This document shows positions 10,901 through 22,124 of a DNA stretch of 64,000 nucleotides, one piece after another; the first letter of the stretch is position 1, and every line of letters begins with the position of its first letter. Location of the stretch: assembly GCF_019320115.1 (NCBI RefSeq), contig NC_089589.1, forward strand, positions 17,981,641 to 18,045,640, given 5' to 3'. Origin of the DNA: Miscanthus floridulus (lineage: Eukaryota > Streptophyta > Magnoliopsida > Poales > Poaceae). Position numbers and translations under genes: made by a program. The notes beneath the pieces were generated by a model. It worked only from the letters and a program-made list of their open reading frames with translations. It was not told the DNA's origin and did not search any database.

Positions 10901-13900
10901 TGAGGGTAGACCTGAAGCAATTGGAAAGAGGACTGTCATGCCTTCATCATTTATCGGAGGCCCACGAGACATAAGACGTCGGTATATGGATGCCATGGCT
11001 CTGGTGCGCAAGTTTGGGAAACCAGAGATCTTCCTGACTATGACCTGTAATTCAAATTGGGATGAGATCAAGAGTGAACTCTACCCTGGTCAGACACCAC
11101 AGGATCGGCCAGATCTCGTCGTGCGGGTCTTAAAGGCGAAGCTCGAAGAGTTGAATAGGAGGTTGTTGAAAAAGGATATTCTTGGAAAGGTTCGGGCCCA
11201 TGTGTATGTTGTAGAGTTCCAGAAGAGGGGTCTACCGCATGCACATTTTTTGCTGATCATGCAAGGGAAGTACAAGATCACGTGCTCGGAGCAGTATGAC
11301 CTCCTTATCTCAGCTGAGCTTCCAAACAAGAAGTACCCATAATTATACAAGATGGTCACCAAACATATGATGCATGGGCCTTGCGGAATGCTTAATCACA
11401 ATTGTCCATGCACAAAGGGTCATGATTCATGTAAGAATCGATACCCGCGACCTTTCAGCGAGGTCACCGTACAGGGTAAGGATTCCTACCCGGTTTATAG
11501 GCGACGTGAAGATGGGAGGAAAGAAAAAATTTGCAATCACGAGCTAGACAATAGATGGGTCATGCCTTACAACCCTTATCTCTTGCGGTTGTTCAACTGC
11601 CACATCAATGTTGAGGCGTGTGGGAGCATCAAGGCTGTTAAGTACCTGTTTAAGTACATTTACAAGGGTCATGATCGAGTGTCTATGGCCGTGAGAGAGG
11701 CAGACAAGGTGGACAATGAAGGAAACATTTATGAGATAAAACAGTATAGAGATGCTTGGTGGGTGACCCCTCCAGAAGCCTTGTGGAGTATATATGGATT
11801 TGATTTGAGCGACAGGTCCCCTTCTGTGCTGTCCTTGCAACTCCATCTTATGGACATGCACATGGTATCATTTCACCAGTGAGAGGGTGTTCGACGAGTG
11901 CTCAATCGTCCAGGTGTTGAAAGGTCAATGCTTACAGCGTATTTCGAAAAGAACATGATGGATGAGAAAGCCCATGGTATCTTGTATCGAGACTTTCCTG
12001 AGTTCTATACATGGGTTTCAATGGGCAAAGAATGGAATGAGAGGACAACAAATAGGGAAGGATAGGTCGAAAGAATCGTCTCTGCCAATCCAGCCGAGGG
12101 GGAATGCTATTATCTTAGGGTTCTTCTAAACCATGTGGCTAGCGGCTATTATCTTAGGGTTTTTCTAAACCATGTGGCTGGCGCTACATCCTTTGATGAT
12201 CTAAAAACCGTTGATGGAGTGACCCTTCCAACCTTCCATGAAGCAGCAGAAAAGAAGGGGTCTGATCGAAGCAGATAGCACACTGGACAAGAGCCTTGCT
12301 GAAGCTACTCGGTGGATGATGCCATATGCACTGTGATGACTGTTTGCTACAATATTGGTATTCTGTGAGCCGAGCGATGTGTCTGGACTCTGGGATAAAC
12401 ACAAGGAGGCAATGTCAGAGGACTACCAATGCAATAATCAATCCAACTTTGCAGTGGAGCAGATGGTCCTTGTAGATATTAGGAAAATATTACAGTCAAT
12501 GCAGAAGGACATAAAGACATTCTCACTTCCTGATATCGATGACACATATGACACCTCCAACGATATTCCTAGGGAGATTTCCGAGGAGGCAAGCATTGAG
12601 GCTAGCATTGATGATGTCGCTCTTTCGGACACCCTTAATGAGGAGCAGTGGGCTGCCTATGATGAGATTATGTCTGCTATTAATACCAAACTTGGGAGGT
12701 TGTGCTTCGTTGATGGACCTAGTGGCATGGGGAAAACTTATTTGTACAAGGCCCTTCTTGCAGCTATACGCAGTCAGAACAAGATTGTTGTGGCAACAGC
12801 TACATCTGGTGTTGCAGCATCCATAATGCCCGGTGGCAGAACCGCCCACTCGCGCTTCAAGATTCCTCTTACCATCGATGATGGGGCCTTTTGCTGTTTC
12901 ACTAAACAAAGTGGCACTGCCAAGCTTCTTCGGACTGCATCTCTTATTATTTGGGATGAGGCTTCCATGACAAAGAGATAGGTTGTCGAGGCGCTAGACA
13001 ACAGCCACCATGATATAATGGACCAACCCGACCTACCATTTGGGGGAAGACCGTAGTGTTTGGTGGAGATTTCAGGCAAGTCCTCCATGTTGTTCGAAGG
13101 GGGTCAAGGGCTCAGATCGTCGGTGCCTCGTTGCGGATGTCATACCTTTGGAAATCCATGCGACACCTCAAACTGGTGCGCAACATGAGGGCACAAAGCG
13201 ACCCGTGGTTTGCGGAATACCTTTTACGTGTCGGTGGTGGCTCTAAGGAGTCCAATGGTGATGGTGACATCCGTCTTCCAGATGGGATATGCATGCCACA
13301 TACCGGGGAGGATGGTGATCTCGATACTCTAATAGATTGCATTTTCCCGGGGCTCAACGAGAACATGACAAAGAGAAATTACATCACTTCGCGAGCGATA
13401 TTGTCTACATGGAATGACTGTGTGGATATGATTAACATGAGGATGATAAGTCGTTTTCACGGGGACGAGATGGTGTACCATAGCTTTGACTGTGCGGTAG
13501 ACGATCCAAACAACTACTACCCTCCGGAGTTCCTTAACACTTTGACCCCAAACGGTCTACCACCACATGTGTTAAAGCTGAAGATTTGTTGCCCAGTCAT
13601 ATTGCTTAGAAACATTGACCCTGCAAACGGACTTTGCAATGGTACGAGGTTGATCGTACGTGGGTTCTAAAAGAATACAATCGACGCATAAATTGTTTTG
13701 GGGCAACATGCTGGAAAGCGTGTTTTCTTGCCTCGCATGCCCTTATGCTCGTCTGATGACGAGATGTTCCCTTTTCATTTTAAAAGAAAGCAGTTTCCCA
13801 TTCGACTTAGCTTCGCCATGACTGTCAACAAAGCACAGGGGCAAACTATCCCAAATGTCGGACTGTACTTGCCTGAACCAGTGTTCTCACATGGCCAGTT

Positions 13901-14490
13901 GTATGTAGCGCTTTCTAGAGCCACAGCAAGATCGAACATCAAGATCTTGGCTGTTCCAGCGGTTGAGAAGGATGTGAAGAAAGGAAAGAAAAAGATCACA
14001 ACGGAAAATGGTACATACACGAAAAATATTGTCTACAAAGAGGTGTTAACTCCATAACTAAGGTAGTGTCCCACATTTATTACATTTATTTAATGTTTTA
14101 TTTTCTAAATGTCAATTCTAAGAGAAAATGGTGGTGGCAGGACGTCAGGGCAAGGTAGAGCAAAGGGGAGCTGCTCGGGGGAGGCACGCCGATTGCAGGG
14201 AGCCGAAATTTCAAACGACAAAATAGTTGTGGAGGACTTATCTATGATGCACTTATTTTGACCGATCCTGTGGTAAAGTTGACGCTTATTCATTTGATGA
14301 ATGTGGCTCGAAACTATATGTTGCTGAGCTAAGTTAAAATTTATTTGTCTTGATTTCGACCCACTTTTTTTTATTCTCCTACTATGTTGAAAATTTGAGG
14401 CTTCTAACCTACTATTTTTTCTTACTTTTACTGTGTTGAATTGCATTGAAAATTATAAGATTTCCGTAGCAACGCACGGGCATACGCTAG
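7900..14490 (+). mobile_element. Helitron with full-length but degenerate RepHel gene
   Basis: The 3' end is CTAG at 14487-14490 followed by T, 17 nt after the start of the hairpin block CCGTAGCAACGCACGGG (14464-14480). This is the grass Helitron terminus. The interior encodes a Rep (HUH, two-tyrosine) and PIF1-type helicase protein. The 5' TC terminus was not identified; 7900 is only an estimate from the first coding exon at 8074. Confidence 0.85.
8074..14057 (+). pseudogene. Helitron Rep/helicase (RepHel), degenerate
   Basis: Exon 1 starts MDPEKNSSARTPFGDLTN at 8074. A basic exon lies at about 8221-8417 (RKRQRERARRAAMTKEQK) and an N-terminal domain from about 8529. The zinc-finger-like block CKHCGAKKF...PRFCCRSGK is near 9775-9840. 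The Rep core holds the HUH motif LPHAHFLL (11235-11260) and the two-tyrosine motif KYLFKYIYKGHD (11639-11674). The SF1 helicase has Walker A DGPSGMGKTY (near 12715) and Walker B LIIWDEASM (near 12945); later motifs GGDFRQ and LSFAMTVNKAQGQT end with YVALSRA before the stop at 14057. Frameshifts near 10030, 10510, 10880 and 11880, and stops at 11340, 12063, 12980 and 13670, inactivate it. Rep nicks and joins single strands while the helicase drives rolling-circle-like transposition. A 39-bp in-frame tandem duplication lies at 12106-12183. Confidence 0.92.
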
Positions 14491-14826
14491 TATCCTAATA
14501 AAGCAGTTTTGGCCTTTGGGGCGGTAGGTGTACCTACCTACCCTCGCAGGCCATTTTTTACGGCAACATACTTCATTGGTCTAAAAAAAGTGTATTAGCA
14601 CTCTCGGAGAAGTCAAATTTGATCAAATATACGTAAGAAAGTATTAATATTTATTATATATAATAAGTATCATTTTATAAATGATTGAGTATAATTTTAA
14701 AATTAACTCATTAGAAGATATAAATGATATTAGCATTTTTTAGAAAATTAGTGTTGGGAGGAGCACCTCCGGTCAGCTGCCCTGGCAAACCCTCGTCTGC
14801 TAACCAGACCCTTGAGCGTTGTTTTA

Positions 14827-15006
14827 CTCCCTCCATCCTAATATATAAGGCGTAACCACTTTTTATTCTAATCCCATAATATAAGGCGTGCTCTATCTAG
14901 ACACACGTACATCAATGTAGTGATACTAGTGTTGAGAGAGAATTAAATACGTTCTTTGGTATTTGAACCAGAGGTTGTTATGCCTTATATAGTGGGACGG
15001 AGGGAG
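14827..15006. mobile_element. Stowaway MITE
   Basis: 180 bp with terminal inverted repeats CTCCCTCCATCC and GGACGGAGGGAG, flanked by TA target duplications at 14825-14826 and 15007-15008. The interior has ATATAAGGC-type repeats. This is a non-autonomous Tc1/Mariner derivative. Confidence 0.93.
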
Positions 15007-15009
15007 TAA

Positions 15010-15460
15010 TAGGGAAGATGACCAGGACGAAGGTCGGGGGCATCCTCATAATGTGAAACTGCCGGTCTGCCAACGAGTCTACACACGAAGACTCGCCTGG
15101 AGCGAAGGTCTTGGGGCGCCCCGACCAAGGACTGAAGGAAGACGGTGGTTCTGAGGACGGCGTTGTCGGCACCGTTGCGGAAGCTGTTGTCGTACCCTCA
15201 CTCATATGTAATCAGGGTGCCCAAGGCAACCAGCTAATATGTAATTTCATTCCGCTCCAGTATAGCCTATAAATACCCGGTGGGTGACACTGTATTCATA
15301 ACACGATTGAATAGCCACTTATTCCGAAATCTATTGCTACGCTGTCTCTCATTGCATTGTTTTCCAACCTCTGTTATCTTTCACTCATGGGAAACCCTCG
15401 TCCTCCCCCTTTCTACCCTCTTGCAAGGGTGGGAGGCTAGAAGTGACGCCACATTTAGTT
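15010..15460 (+). other. Promoter-like, possibly LTR-derived segment
   Basis: GC-rich sequence followed by TATAAATACCC at 15268-15278 and a C/T-rich leader-like stretch. It could be a core promoter from an LTR fragment. No matching second LTR, primer-binding site or coding region was found. Confidence 0.3.
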
Positions 15461-15527
15461 AATCTTCTACTACAACTAAAAAGACTAAAAGTAAGACTAT
15501 TTTTTGGTGCGACTTTTTTTTTGGTCG

Positions 15528-15858
15528 CTCCTCCCTTCTGGCCATGCGATACCCCGCGCGATAGAAAAAAAACTGCCATCCCTGCGATCCCCGTCTGCTT
15601 TGAAGGAAACAAATCGATCACCTGAGGCCACATGTATGGAAGGAAACAATAATCATGCATGGAAGGAAACAATTGGCAAAGATCAAGCAAGACTCCTCCC
15701 TTCCGGCCATGCGATATCTCACGCGATAGAAAAAGAAACTATCATCCTTACGATCCTCGTCTGCTTTGAAGGAAACAAATCGATCACATAAGGCCATATG
15801 CATGGAAGAAAACAATAATCATGCATGGAAGGAAACAATTGGCAAAGATCAAGCAAGA
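15528..15858. repeat. Tandem duplication of a ~165-bp unit
   Basis: CTCCTCCCTTCxGGCCATGCG recurs at 15528 and 15693. Both copies share GTCTGCTTTGAAGGAAAC and ATCATGCATGGAAGG, and both end GCAAAGATCAAGCAAGAC. Only scattered substitutions and a 1-bp indel separate them. Confidence 0.9.
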
Positions 15859-16133
15859 CGTCTCAATGAGGTTGGCCCTTAATTTTAGTGTTTCCAGCAT
15901 ACAGACCTGGAATTAAAAAGTGGCTGCTCCTTGAGAACATCAGTGGTGCCAAATAAAATATGTGCAAGTTATACATGGTGAGACTGGTGAACCTTCTGCA
16001 ATTTTCTAAACGAATATTCCCACCATTCGTATATAGGTCCATTCTCCGCCTTTCTTCGTGCTCTAATTAGCATATAATATGAAAGTATTGTTGTGTTCAT
16101 CACGACTTCCAGTTGACTATTCTCATTAGCATA

Positions 16134-16360
16134 TACATCCTCTGTCCCAAAATATAAGTCGTTATGGGATGTGTGCAGGTCAAACTTTCTCAACTTTAAC
16201 TAGGTTTGTAAAAAATATGTGCAACATTTAACAATCAATTGGTCGACTCCTGAGGCCACATGCATGTAAAAAATACATGTATTATAATTGGTCGAAGTTA
16301 AAAAAAAGTTGACTTCTCGGGAAGCGAGAATGAATTCTATTTTAGGACAGAGAGAGAGTA
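16134..16360. mobile_element. Degenerate Stowaway-like MITE
   Basis: The left end CATCCTCTGTCCCAAAATAT and right end TTTTAGGACAGAGAGAG are imperfect inverted repeats, each bordered by TA. The interior ATAAGTCG motif fits the Stowaway group. Termini have diverged, so borders are approximate. Confidence 0.6.
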
Positions 16361-16615
16361 TATGAAAGCAGTGTTGAAAATATTTTAACAATCAAGTTCA
16401 TCTCTGTCTGATTGGTAAGCTTAGACAGCATAATGGCATCAAAAAATTCGACTCTCATGGACACCCTCATGGATCAGTGCAAAGCATCCAAATCCTACAG
16501 CATACACAAATGGCAACCTTAAAAGACCATCTTAGACGTTCTGGCATTAGAGTATATACGTGGAGACACATAGGCATGGTGATGCAAGTGAGCAGCCAGC
16601 AGGAGTCGAGAGTTA

Positions 16616-16733
16616 GGGGGTGTTTGGATCATAGGACTAAACTTTAGTCCATGTCACATTGAATTTTTAGATATAAGGACTAAACATGAGCTAATTATAA
16701 AACTAATTACATAAGTTGTGGCTAATTCGCTTG
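16616..16733. mobile_element. Truncated Tourist/hAT-like MITE end
   Basis: GGGGTGTTTGGATC followed by GGACTAAACTTTAGTCC after TTA is a common grass MITE end. No matching right end is present; the sequence runs into the Helitron copy at about 16738. Confidence 0.5.
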
Positions 16734-16737
16734 CCAG

Positions 16738-17412
16738 CGCCGTGTACAGGATGTTATGGAGATGTGGTGGAACTTATTTATGGATTTGTTGGCACATGAA
16801 AAAAATGGATATCGGAAATCTCTTCCTGCCGGTATAAAAAATGATCTTAGCCGCATCACGAAAAGATCTACACAGTATAATTTGTGAGCCTGCGACGCCA
16901 TGCTCTCTGTGACTGTGTAAATTTCACGAACTTAGCTTTTTGGATTAAATGTCACTTTAACGTCGGTCATATATTTTTACATTATTGTTATCTTATCGTG
17001 CGATCCGTGTGTTTTTAGTACAAAAGTTTAGCTGTCCCGTAGCAACGCACGGGCACGAACCTATTTACATATATATACTCAAACCTGTGTGTACATGATT
17101 ATATGGAGATGCAGTGGAAATTATTCATGGATTTATAGACGCATGAAAGAAATGGATATCGTAGAATTCTTTCTGCCGATATAAAATATTATCTTAGCCG
17201 TATCACGAAAAAGTCTATACAGTAGAGTTTGTGAGCCTGCGACGTCACGCTCTCCGTGACAGCGTTAATTTCACGAACTTTGCTTTTTGAATTAAATGTC
17301 ACTTTGACGTCGGTATTTAATTTAACAGTATTGTTATCGTATTGTGCGATCCGTGTATTTTTAGTATAAAAGATTTAGTTGTCCCGTAGCAACGCACGGA
17401 CACGCTACCTAG
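16738..17412 (+). mobile_element. Two tandem short Helitron copies (3' ends)
   Basis: Two ~330-350 bp copies of one family lie head to tail. Both contain CTTAGCCG(C/T)ATCACGAAAA, GTGAGCCTGCGACG and GTGCGATCCGTGT, and both end in the hairpin CCCGTAGCAACGCACGG. The second ends CTAG at 17409-17412 followed by T. The first ends CTAT at 17061-17064, an apparent mutation or fusion of its terminus. A third copy of the family lies on the minus strand from 54463. Confidence 0.75.
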
Positions 17413-18429
17413 TTTTAAAAAAAGTTTGATTAGCAACGATTTGATGGCGATATTTTTTTATAGGAGGGAGGGAGTACCGTTGATGGTTTGTAACTAAACC
17501 TTGTTTTTGCGTGGTCTGTGCCTAGAGAACGTGGCCAGCTGATGGCTAGCCTGGCGATCTGGACCTTGACCTGTTGCCACTACCGCTCGTGGCCAAGCCT
17601 TCGCAATCAGTATCTTCACATCTTTTAAGAGGGAAAGCGACAAGGAAACCATACTTAACTGTACCCAACAAAGCAAAGAGAAAAATACAGAAGACGGAAG
17701 GCAGGAAGGAGCCATTAGCATAGCTTGGACTGGGATCATTGTATCCCCTCCTCTCCAGCCAAGATCTCCCAAGTCCCAACCATCATCCTCTCCAGCGGGC
17801 TCAAGCTCCGTTGCCACAAGTAAGTGCGTACATGCTTCTGCTCAAAACATCGTTCTTTTTTCAAGCTGCAGCTGTGGGGTGATTTAGTTTGCTCCTATGA
17901 GCTGTTCCAGATTTTTGACTTTTTTTCAAGCAAAATAGTTGTGGATCCTCTAAGTTTCACTGTGATGTTGCTCTGAGATGAGCGTTGGATCGGATCCTTT
18001 ACCTCTGATTCTCTGAAAGCCCTCCTGTGCCTGCCAGAGCCTCGCTGTGTAGATGTATCGAATACCTCAAGTGATTCTGTTTCTCGACAGTTCTGTTTGA
18101 CTCGCAGCAGGCAATCTTTTGTGGGTTTTCTTAGGATCTGTACACTGTACAGAAGGAATCACTGTTCATTCATATTCGTTTTGCAATTATGATTTTACTC
18201 AACATATGCATTAGTTCACAGTACAATAAGAGCGATTAAAAAGCCATATCTATCCTCCATTTGACAAAAATTCAGGCTTAGTTCCATGCGAGTTACCTCG
18301 CGGCGTCTCAATAAAGTCTGGCTTGCAGTGGTTTCATGTGAAGACCTATTGATGCCTGCACAGGAGGTGCCTATGGTTGTTCTAGGACCACTAAAATCAT
18401 CTAGAACATCTCCAATCGCCACGTCGAGA
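17413..18429. other. Unassigned sequence; possible leader exon
   Basis: No protein recognised on either strand. A C/T-rich stretch ends CCACAAGTAAGTGCG at 17813-17827, which looks like a splice donor of a non-coding leader exon. Without a downstream coding exon this stays a guess. Confidence 0.35.
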
Positions 18430-19105
18430 TAGAAAAGGAGTGAAAAATTAGTGTTTTGATGATGAAAGATAAAAGTAGAAGGAATAAAAGTAGAAATTGA
18501 TTTCTAGAGATAGCCATTTGCTGGGCTAAGAACTGAAGAACCAGTCATACATTGGCCAACTCAGAACGGATAAAGCAATGAGAACTGCCTGAATCAACTA
18601 ATATCAGAGAGCTGGATGCCAAGCCTTGTAACTGTATTGTACGTGGCCATGGTGATCCCTTGAGAGCAGAAGCAGAAACCATCAGTAATAGTTGTTGGTC
18701 CTGTAGTACAGGTTCAGAGCTGGAAACCAGTGAATCCTCCAGTTCGACATAGCATAACTCCCAAAGTTCCTGTAGAACATGAGCCTGAATGATTTTCGGA
18801 CAACCATGGTCACGAGACTAATTCTCAAAACAATGAATACAGAGGCCCCGAGCACGGCAATATCCACGCAATGCCGCCAGTTTGTCATTGACACCTCGCC
18901 CACGACGCTCCTCCGGACTTGCCCCGAGTGGAAGAGGTAGTGGCAGAGGACACTTAGGAACCGATTTCGCTGCAAACGGAGAATCCCATTTCCTCAACTC
19001 ACGCTTTTTGTTGGGATCCACCAACTCATCCTGCAAAAGGGCGAGCACACAAATACAATCGACTGTGGTAGGGCGCTGCAATTGAATAGCAGTACGAATA
19101 TCATC
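18430..19105 (-). pseudogene. Ty3/gypsy gag zinc knuckle to protease fragment
   Basis: Read on the minus strand from 19105 down, the translation gives ALRGYCRARGLCIHCFEN, an in-frame stop, then SRDHGC. This is the CCHC nucleocapsid knuckle in its usual gypsy context. About 70 codons later comes LILVDSGSSHCFI, the aspartic protease active-site motif (D-S-G), near 18575-18610. Frameshifts and the stop make it dead. Neither the N-terminal gag nor reverse transcriptase follows in the expected direction, so this is a separate fragment from the gypsy pol pieces at 19905-20187 and 25524-25811. Confidence 0.75.
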
Positions 19106-19109
19106 CCAT

Positions 19110-19905
19110 AACTCAATGCAAATACCTCTTCATGGCTTGTTCCATTTACCTCTGTCCCAACAAGCTCATCTACAGCAGTTGCAACTTCAGGAGGAACTAG
19201 AGATAGTACAGCTGTCTGACTTGCCAGATAAATGGACATACATATGGAACTCGGACCAGTTTTCAATAAGTAAGGCTTATAAGCACATGAGTGAGCATCT
19301 GGTGTTACATCCAGTCTACAAATGGATTTGGAGGAGCTCTTGTCAGAATAAACATAAAGTTTTCTTCTGGTTGTTGATCAAGGACAGGCTAAGTACAAGA
19401 GAGCTACTAAAGAGAAAGAACATGACGCTGCAGGATTACAGTTGCATCTTTTGTCAAGGCAATATACAATGTTGGGCCTTTTGCTATACAATGTTGGGCC
19501 TGGTTGAACATTCAGGTTGACCCGAGTTTGGATCCCTTCTAGAATCTTCAGAATTTCAAGGATCAGCTCCAAGTTCCTTTCTTCATGGAGATAATCATTT
19601 TGATGAGTTAGACAATTTGGAGGGCAAGAAATGACTTCATCTTTCGTCAGATTAATCCATCTCTTCAGCAATCCAAAGAACATTTCAGTCAAGAGCTGCA
19701 GAAGCTACTTCTGCGAGCCCAGAAAAGCTACTCTCCAAGGATAAATCATTGGATAGCCAATCTTATTTAGCTTGGATCCGGCTTGTAGTAGCTCTTCTTC
19801 TTTTTTTCTCTCTCTCTTTCTTTGTTTCCTGAGCTCCCCCCTCCCTGATCTGTATTTGTTCTTTTTCTTGCACTTTGCTGCTTTTATTTAATTTCCAGTA
19901 GGCCC
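19110..19905 (+). pseudogene. LINE ORF2 C-terminal fragment with zinc-binding domain (zf-RVT)
   Basis: The frame at 19116-19520 contains DKWTYIWNSDQFSISKAYKH and WIWRSSCQNKHKVFFWLLIK, then DRLSTRELLKRKNM and CIFCQ. This is the reverse-transcriptase zinc-binding domain found at the end of plant LINE ORF2 proteins. The cysteine/histidine part is damaged by a small local duplication of TATACAATGTTGGGCCT (near 19461-19500), and stops follow. The remaining tail (TIWRARNDFIFRQINPSLQQ) is readable to about 19760. It sits between two minus-strand gypsy fragments, so it probably inserted there. Confidence 0.8.
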
Positions 19906-20187
19906 CTCCTGTTTCCCTCAAAAACTCATCCATAACCGCATGGCATAGTAAAGAGAATCGGTATTGCGAACATAAGCCATCATCAGGTCCACTAAGCCCA
20001 CAAACTTGTCCACACTCTGAAACTGGACCCGTTTGCCTAATGTGGAACAATTGACGAATGAGCACTACCAAACCAGAGGTCTGGCCAGAAGACCGAAATG
20101 ACGGACAAAGCGCTGATAATAGCTTGCCAAGCCTAAGAAAATGCATAGCTCCTTCAGAGAACTGGGAGGAGGCCAATTGGAGACAGC
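19905..20187 (-). pseudogene. Ty3/gypsy pol fragment, RT C-terminus to RNase H
   Basis: Minus-strand translation AVSNWPPPSSLKELCIFLGL continues ASYYQRFVRHFGLLARPL, the standard junction after the gypsy RT palm. It then decays through VVLIRQL into RNase H-like HAVMDEFLRE. Its upstream half lies at 25524-25811; the LTR retrotransposon at 20193-25518 separates them. Removing that insertion joins the two halves with a short indel. Confidence 0.85.
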
Positions 20188-20192
20188 TGACA

Positions 20193-20653
20193 TGTAAGAG
20201 CCTGGCAGGGAGGGGTGACCTGGGGGTGGCGGCTAGGGTTAGGGAGGGGGTTGTGGGTGTCGGCTAGGGAGGGGAGGGCTGCCGGGAGAGGAGGGAGGCG
20301 CAGGGAGAGAGGGAGGAAGATAGGGGAAGCCTGAGGCTATTCTTTTCTTGATTCCAGATGATTACAATGCTCCTACATTTATAGTCCCTAATAGACTTGC
20401 ATCTCAAGTAATCTAACAAGGAAGGTCCTTATAGATTTGGACTCCTCTAAATCCTATCTAATCTAAACCGACTCTATTATTATATTTATTTCCTTTCCTC
20501 TATTTGGGATCCTCCGGTTACGGCGTCGGCGGCATGGATGGAGCCCGCCCTTGCTGCGCATGCGTGCCCCCTCCTGGGTGGCACGGCTGGCCACCACGTG
20601 GCTGGCCTCGGTGGGCCATGCCCCCTCCTGGACCCTCCATTAGGCATATGACA
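20193..20653 (-). repeat. LTR (3' LTR of the minus-strand element)
   Basis: 461 bp. It shares with 25054-25518 the blocks GAAGCCTGAGGCTATTC, GATGATTACAATG and CTTGCATCTCAAGTAATCTA. Scattered substitutions and small indels between the LTRs imply a moderately old insertion. Confidence 0.92.
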
Positions 20654-21184
20654 TCACTCCCCCCTTCTCCGATCAGTGCACCCTCGCGCTCAATCATTGT
20701 CCAGTTATTGACGCCATCTGCTGGGAGCCTGCTGCCCCAAGTTATCTCCTCGATCTGGATAAGGAGACGCCCTAGAGTGTCGTGTATCTGCTCGGCGTTG
20801 ATGTCATTGGCGGAGAACTGGAAGCAGTTGTGGCAGGAGCCAAAGTAGCCGCAGACATAGTTGTCGGTTCCCGAGCCCATTATTGGTCCATGGGCACGGC
20901 GTGTGGCTGAGAGGGTGGCGCCAGGGAGGATTGCGATGAAGTGTAGCACCTGCATGACCCTTGGAGGTCATGGAAACATGTATACCTGCCCTGCATTGAC
21001 TTGCCCTGTGATGCGCCTGCACAGTGTTGTCATGACCGTGGTCGGTGGTGTTGTGGTGAAGTATTGCAGGGAGCCGAAGAGGAGGTCGCCCATGTTGTAG
21101 TCGGCCGGAGAGATGAGTGGGTGGCCGTGATCGTGCTGCCTCCTCATGTTGATGTCCTCGATGGAGAGGAATTGTTGGCCGTTG
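20518..21184 (-). other. Unidentified reading frames at the 3' end of the LTR element
   Basis: On the minus strand a frame entered near 21184 reads MGDLLFGSLQYFTTTPPTTV, meets a stop at about 20967, and continues in frame as PPRVMQVLHFIAILPGAT and CGYFGSCHNCFQFSANDINA to about 20518. Content is not low-complexity and the stop is single, so this may be a once-coding segment. I do not recognise it; it could be acquired host sequence or a diverged pol remnant. Confidence 0.35.
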
Positions 21185-21919
21185 CTATCGAAGAAGACGA
21201 CCGTTGCCGACGATAGTATGTGTTGTGGCTAGTCCTCTATTAGCAGGATGCTCGAGGGGAATGCTTGAGTTGTCAGTGTAGATGTTGCCGTATGGATGCT
21301 GACCACTAGGAGGTGGGGGAGACGTTGTCCCCAGAGATTCCAGCAGTTCCTGCAGCAATGGAGAAGCCGCCAGTATGTAGTAGCGGTCGTTGTAGCGAAT
21401 GATGCCGTGTTGGAGCAACCATGCTGGTGCCGCTGCCTTGACTTCAATGGTGGCGGAGATGATCTGGAGTTCGCGCTTGTCTATGGTGGCCAGACGAAGC
21501 TGTGTGAGGATGGTGATGTCGAGGGTGCTGTCGGGGTGCGCGGCCGCTCTGGTGTTGTAGCCGACCTGTGGAAGGAACGCCTTTGCCAGGGTGTTGTGGG
21601 GTGTCGAAGCTGCTACAGGAGGTGGTGCTGAATCGTGCTCCATCTTGCCTGATGGGGCTTCAACGTCCTGCTCTGCTGTGTGGTCGAAGTCGCTGTTAAA
21701 GTCGGGGATGGCTCGCACGGCATCGAAGGTGGTAGGCACGAGATGCTCCCTTGCACGTGCCAGGGCGATGGCCGTCTCCATCTCTCGGGGGCGATGTTGG
21801 GCGACTGTCATCCAGAGTGTATCTTGTAGGCCGGTGCTGAAGAGGTTGACTTGATGAAGCTCGCTGCTGATGCCGACATGTAGCATGTATGCAATGAAGT
21901 TGTTGATGTAGTCGTACAA
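21185..21919 (-). pseudogene. gag/pol remnant of the LTR element
   Basis: The 244-codon minus-strand frame begins in a Retrotrans_gag-like segment: DYINNFIAYMLHVGI, then VNLFSTGLQDTLWMTVAQHR and ETAIALARAREHL. It ends with a segment resembling the gypsy integrase N-terminal region: AAPAWLLQHGIIRYNDRYYI and LLQELLESLG. The zinc knuckle, protease, RT and RNase H between these are missing. It therefore looks like a gag-to-integrase internal deletion derivative that could move only in trans. Confidence 0.6.
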
Positions 21920-22124
21920 TGTGCCGGGGTGCTTTGGCGGTGCGAGGTCACCGATCGTTTCCTAACAAATCTGCGGGCCGAAGTCATGGAGGATGCATCA
22001 GACAAAGAGCACCCACTCGATCATCGGTGCATCCTTTGTCGAACGGATGAACCAAAGCTGCACTACGCCTGTGAGATGGAAACCTACATACCAAACTTGT
22101 TGATCTTCTGGCATGTGGTGCAGT

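Noticed and set aside
19965..20310. Possible tRNA or snoRNA near the LTR border
   Set aside because: No cloverleaf, A/B box or C/D box could be found; the sequence is gypsy pol followed by the LTR start.
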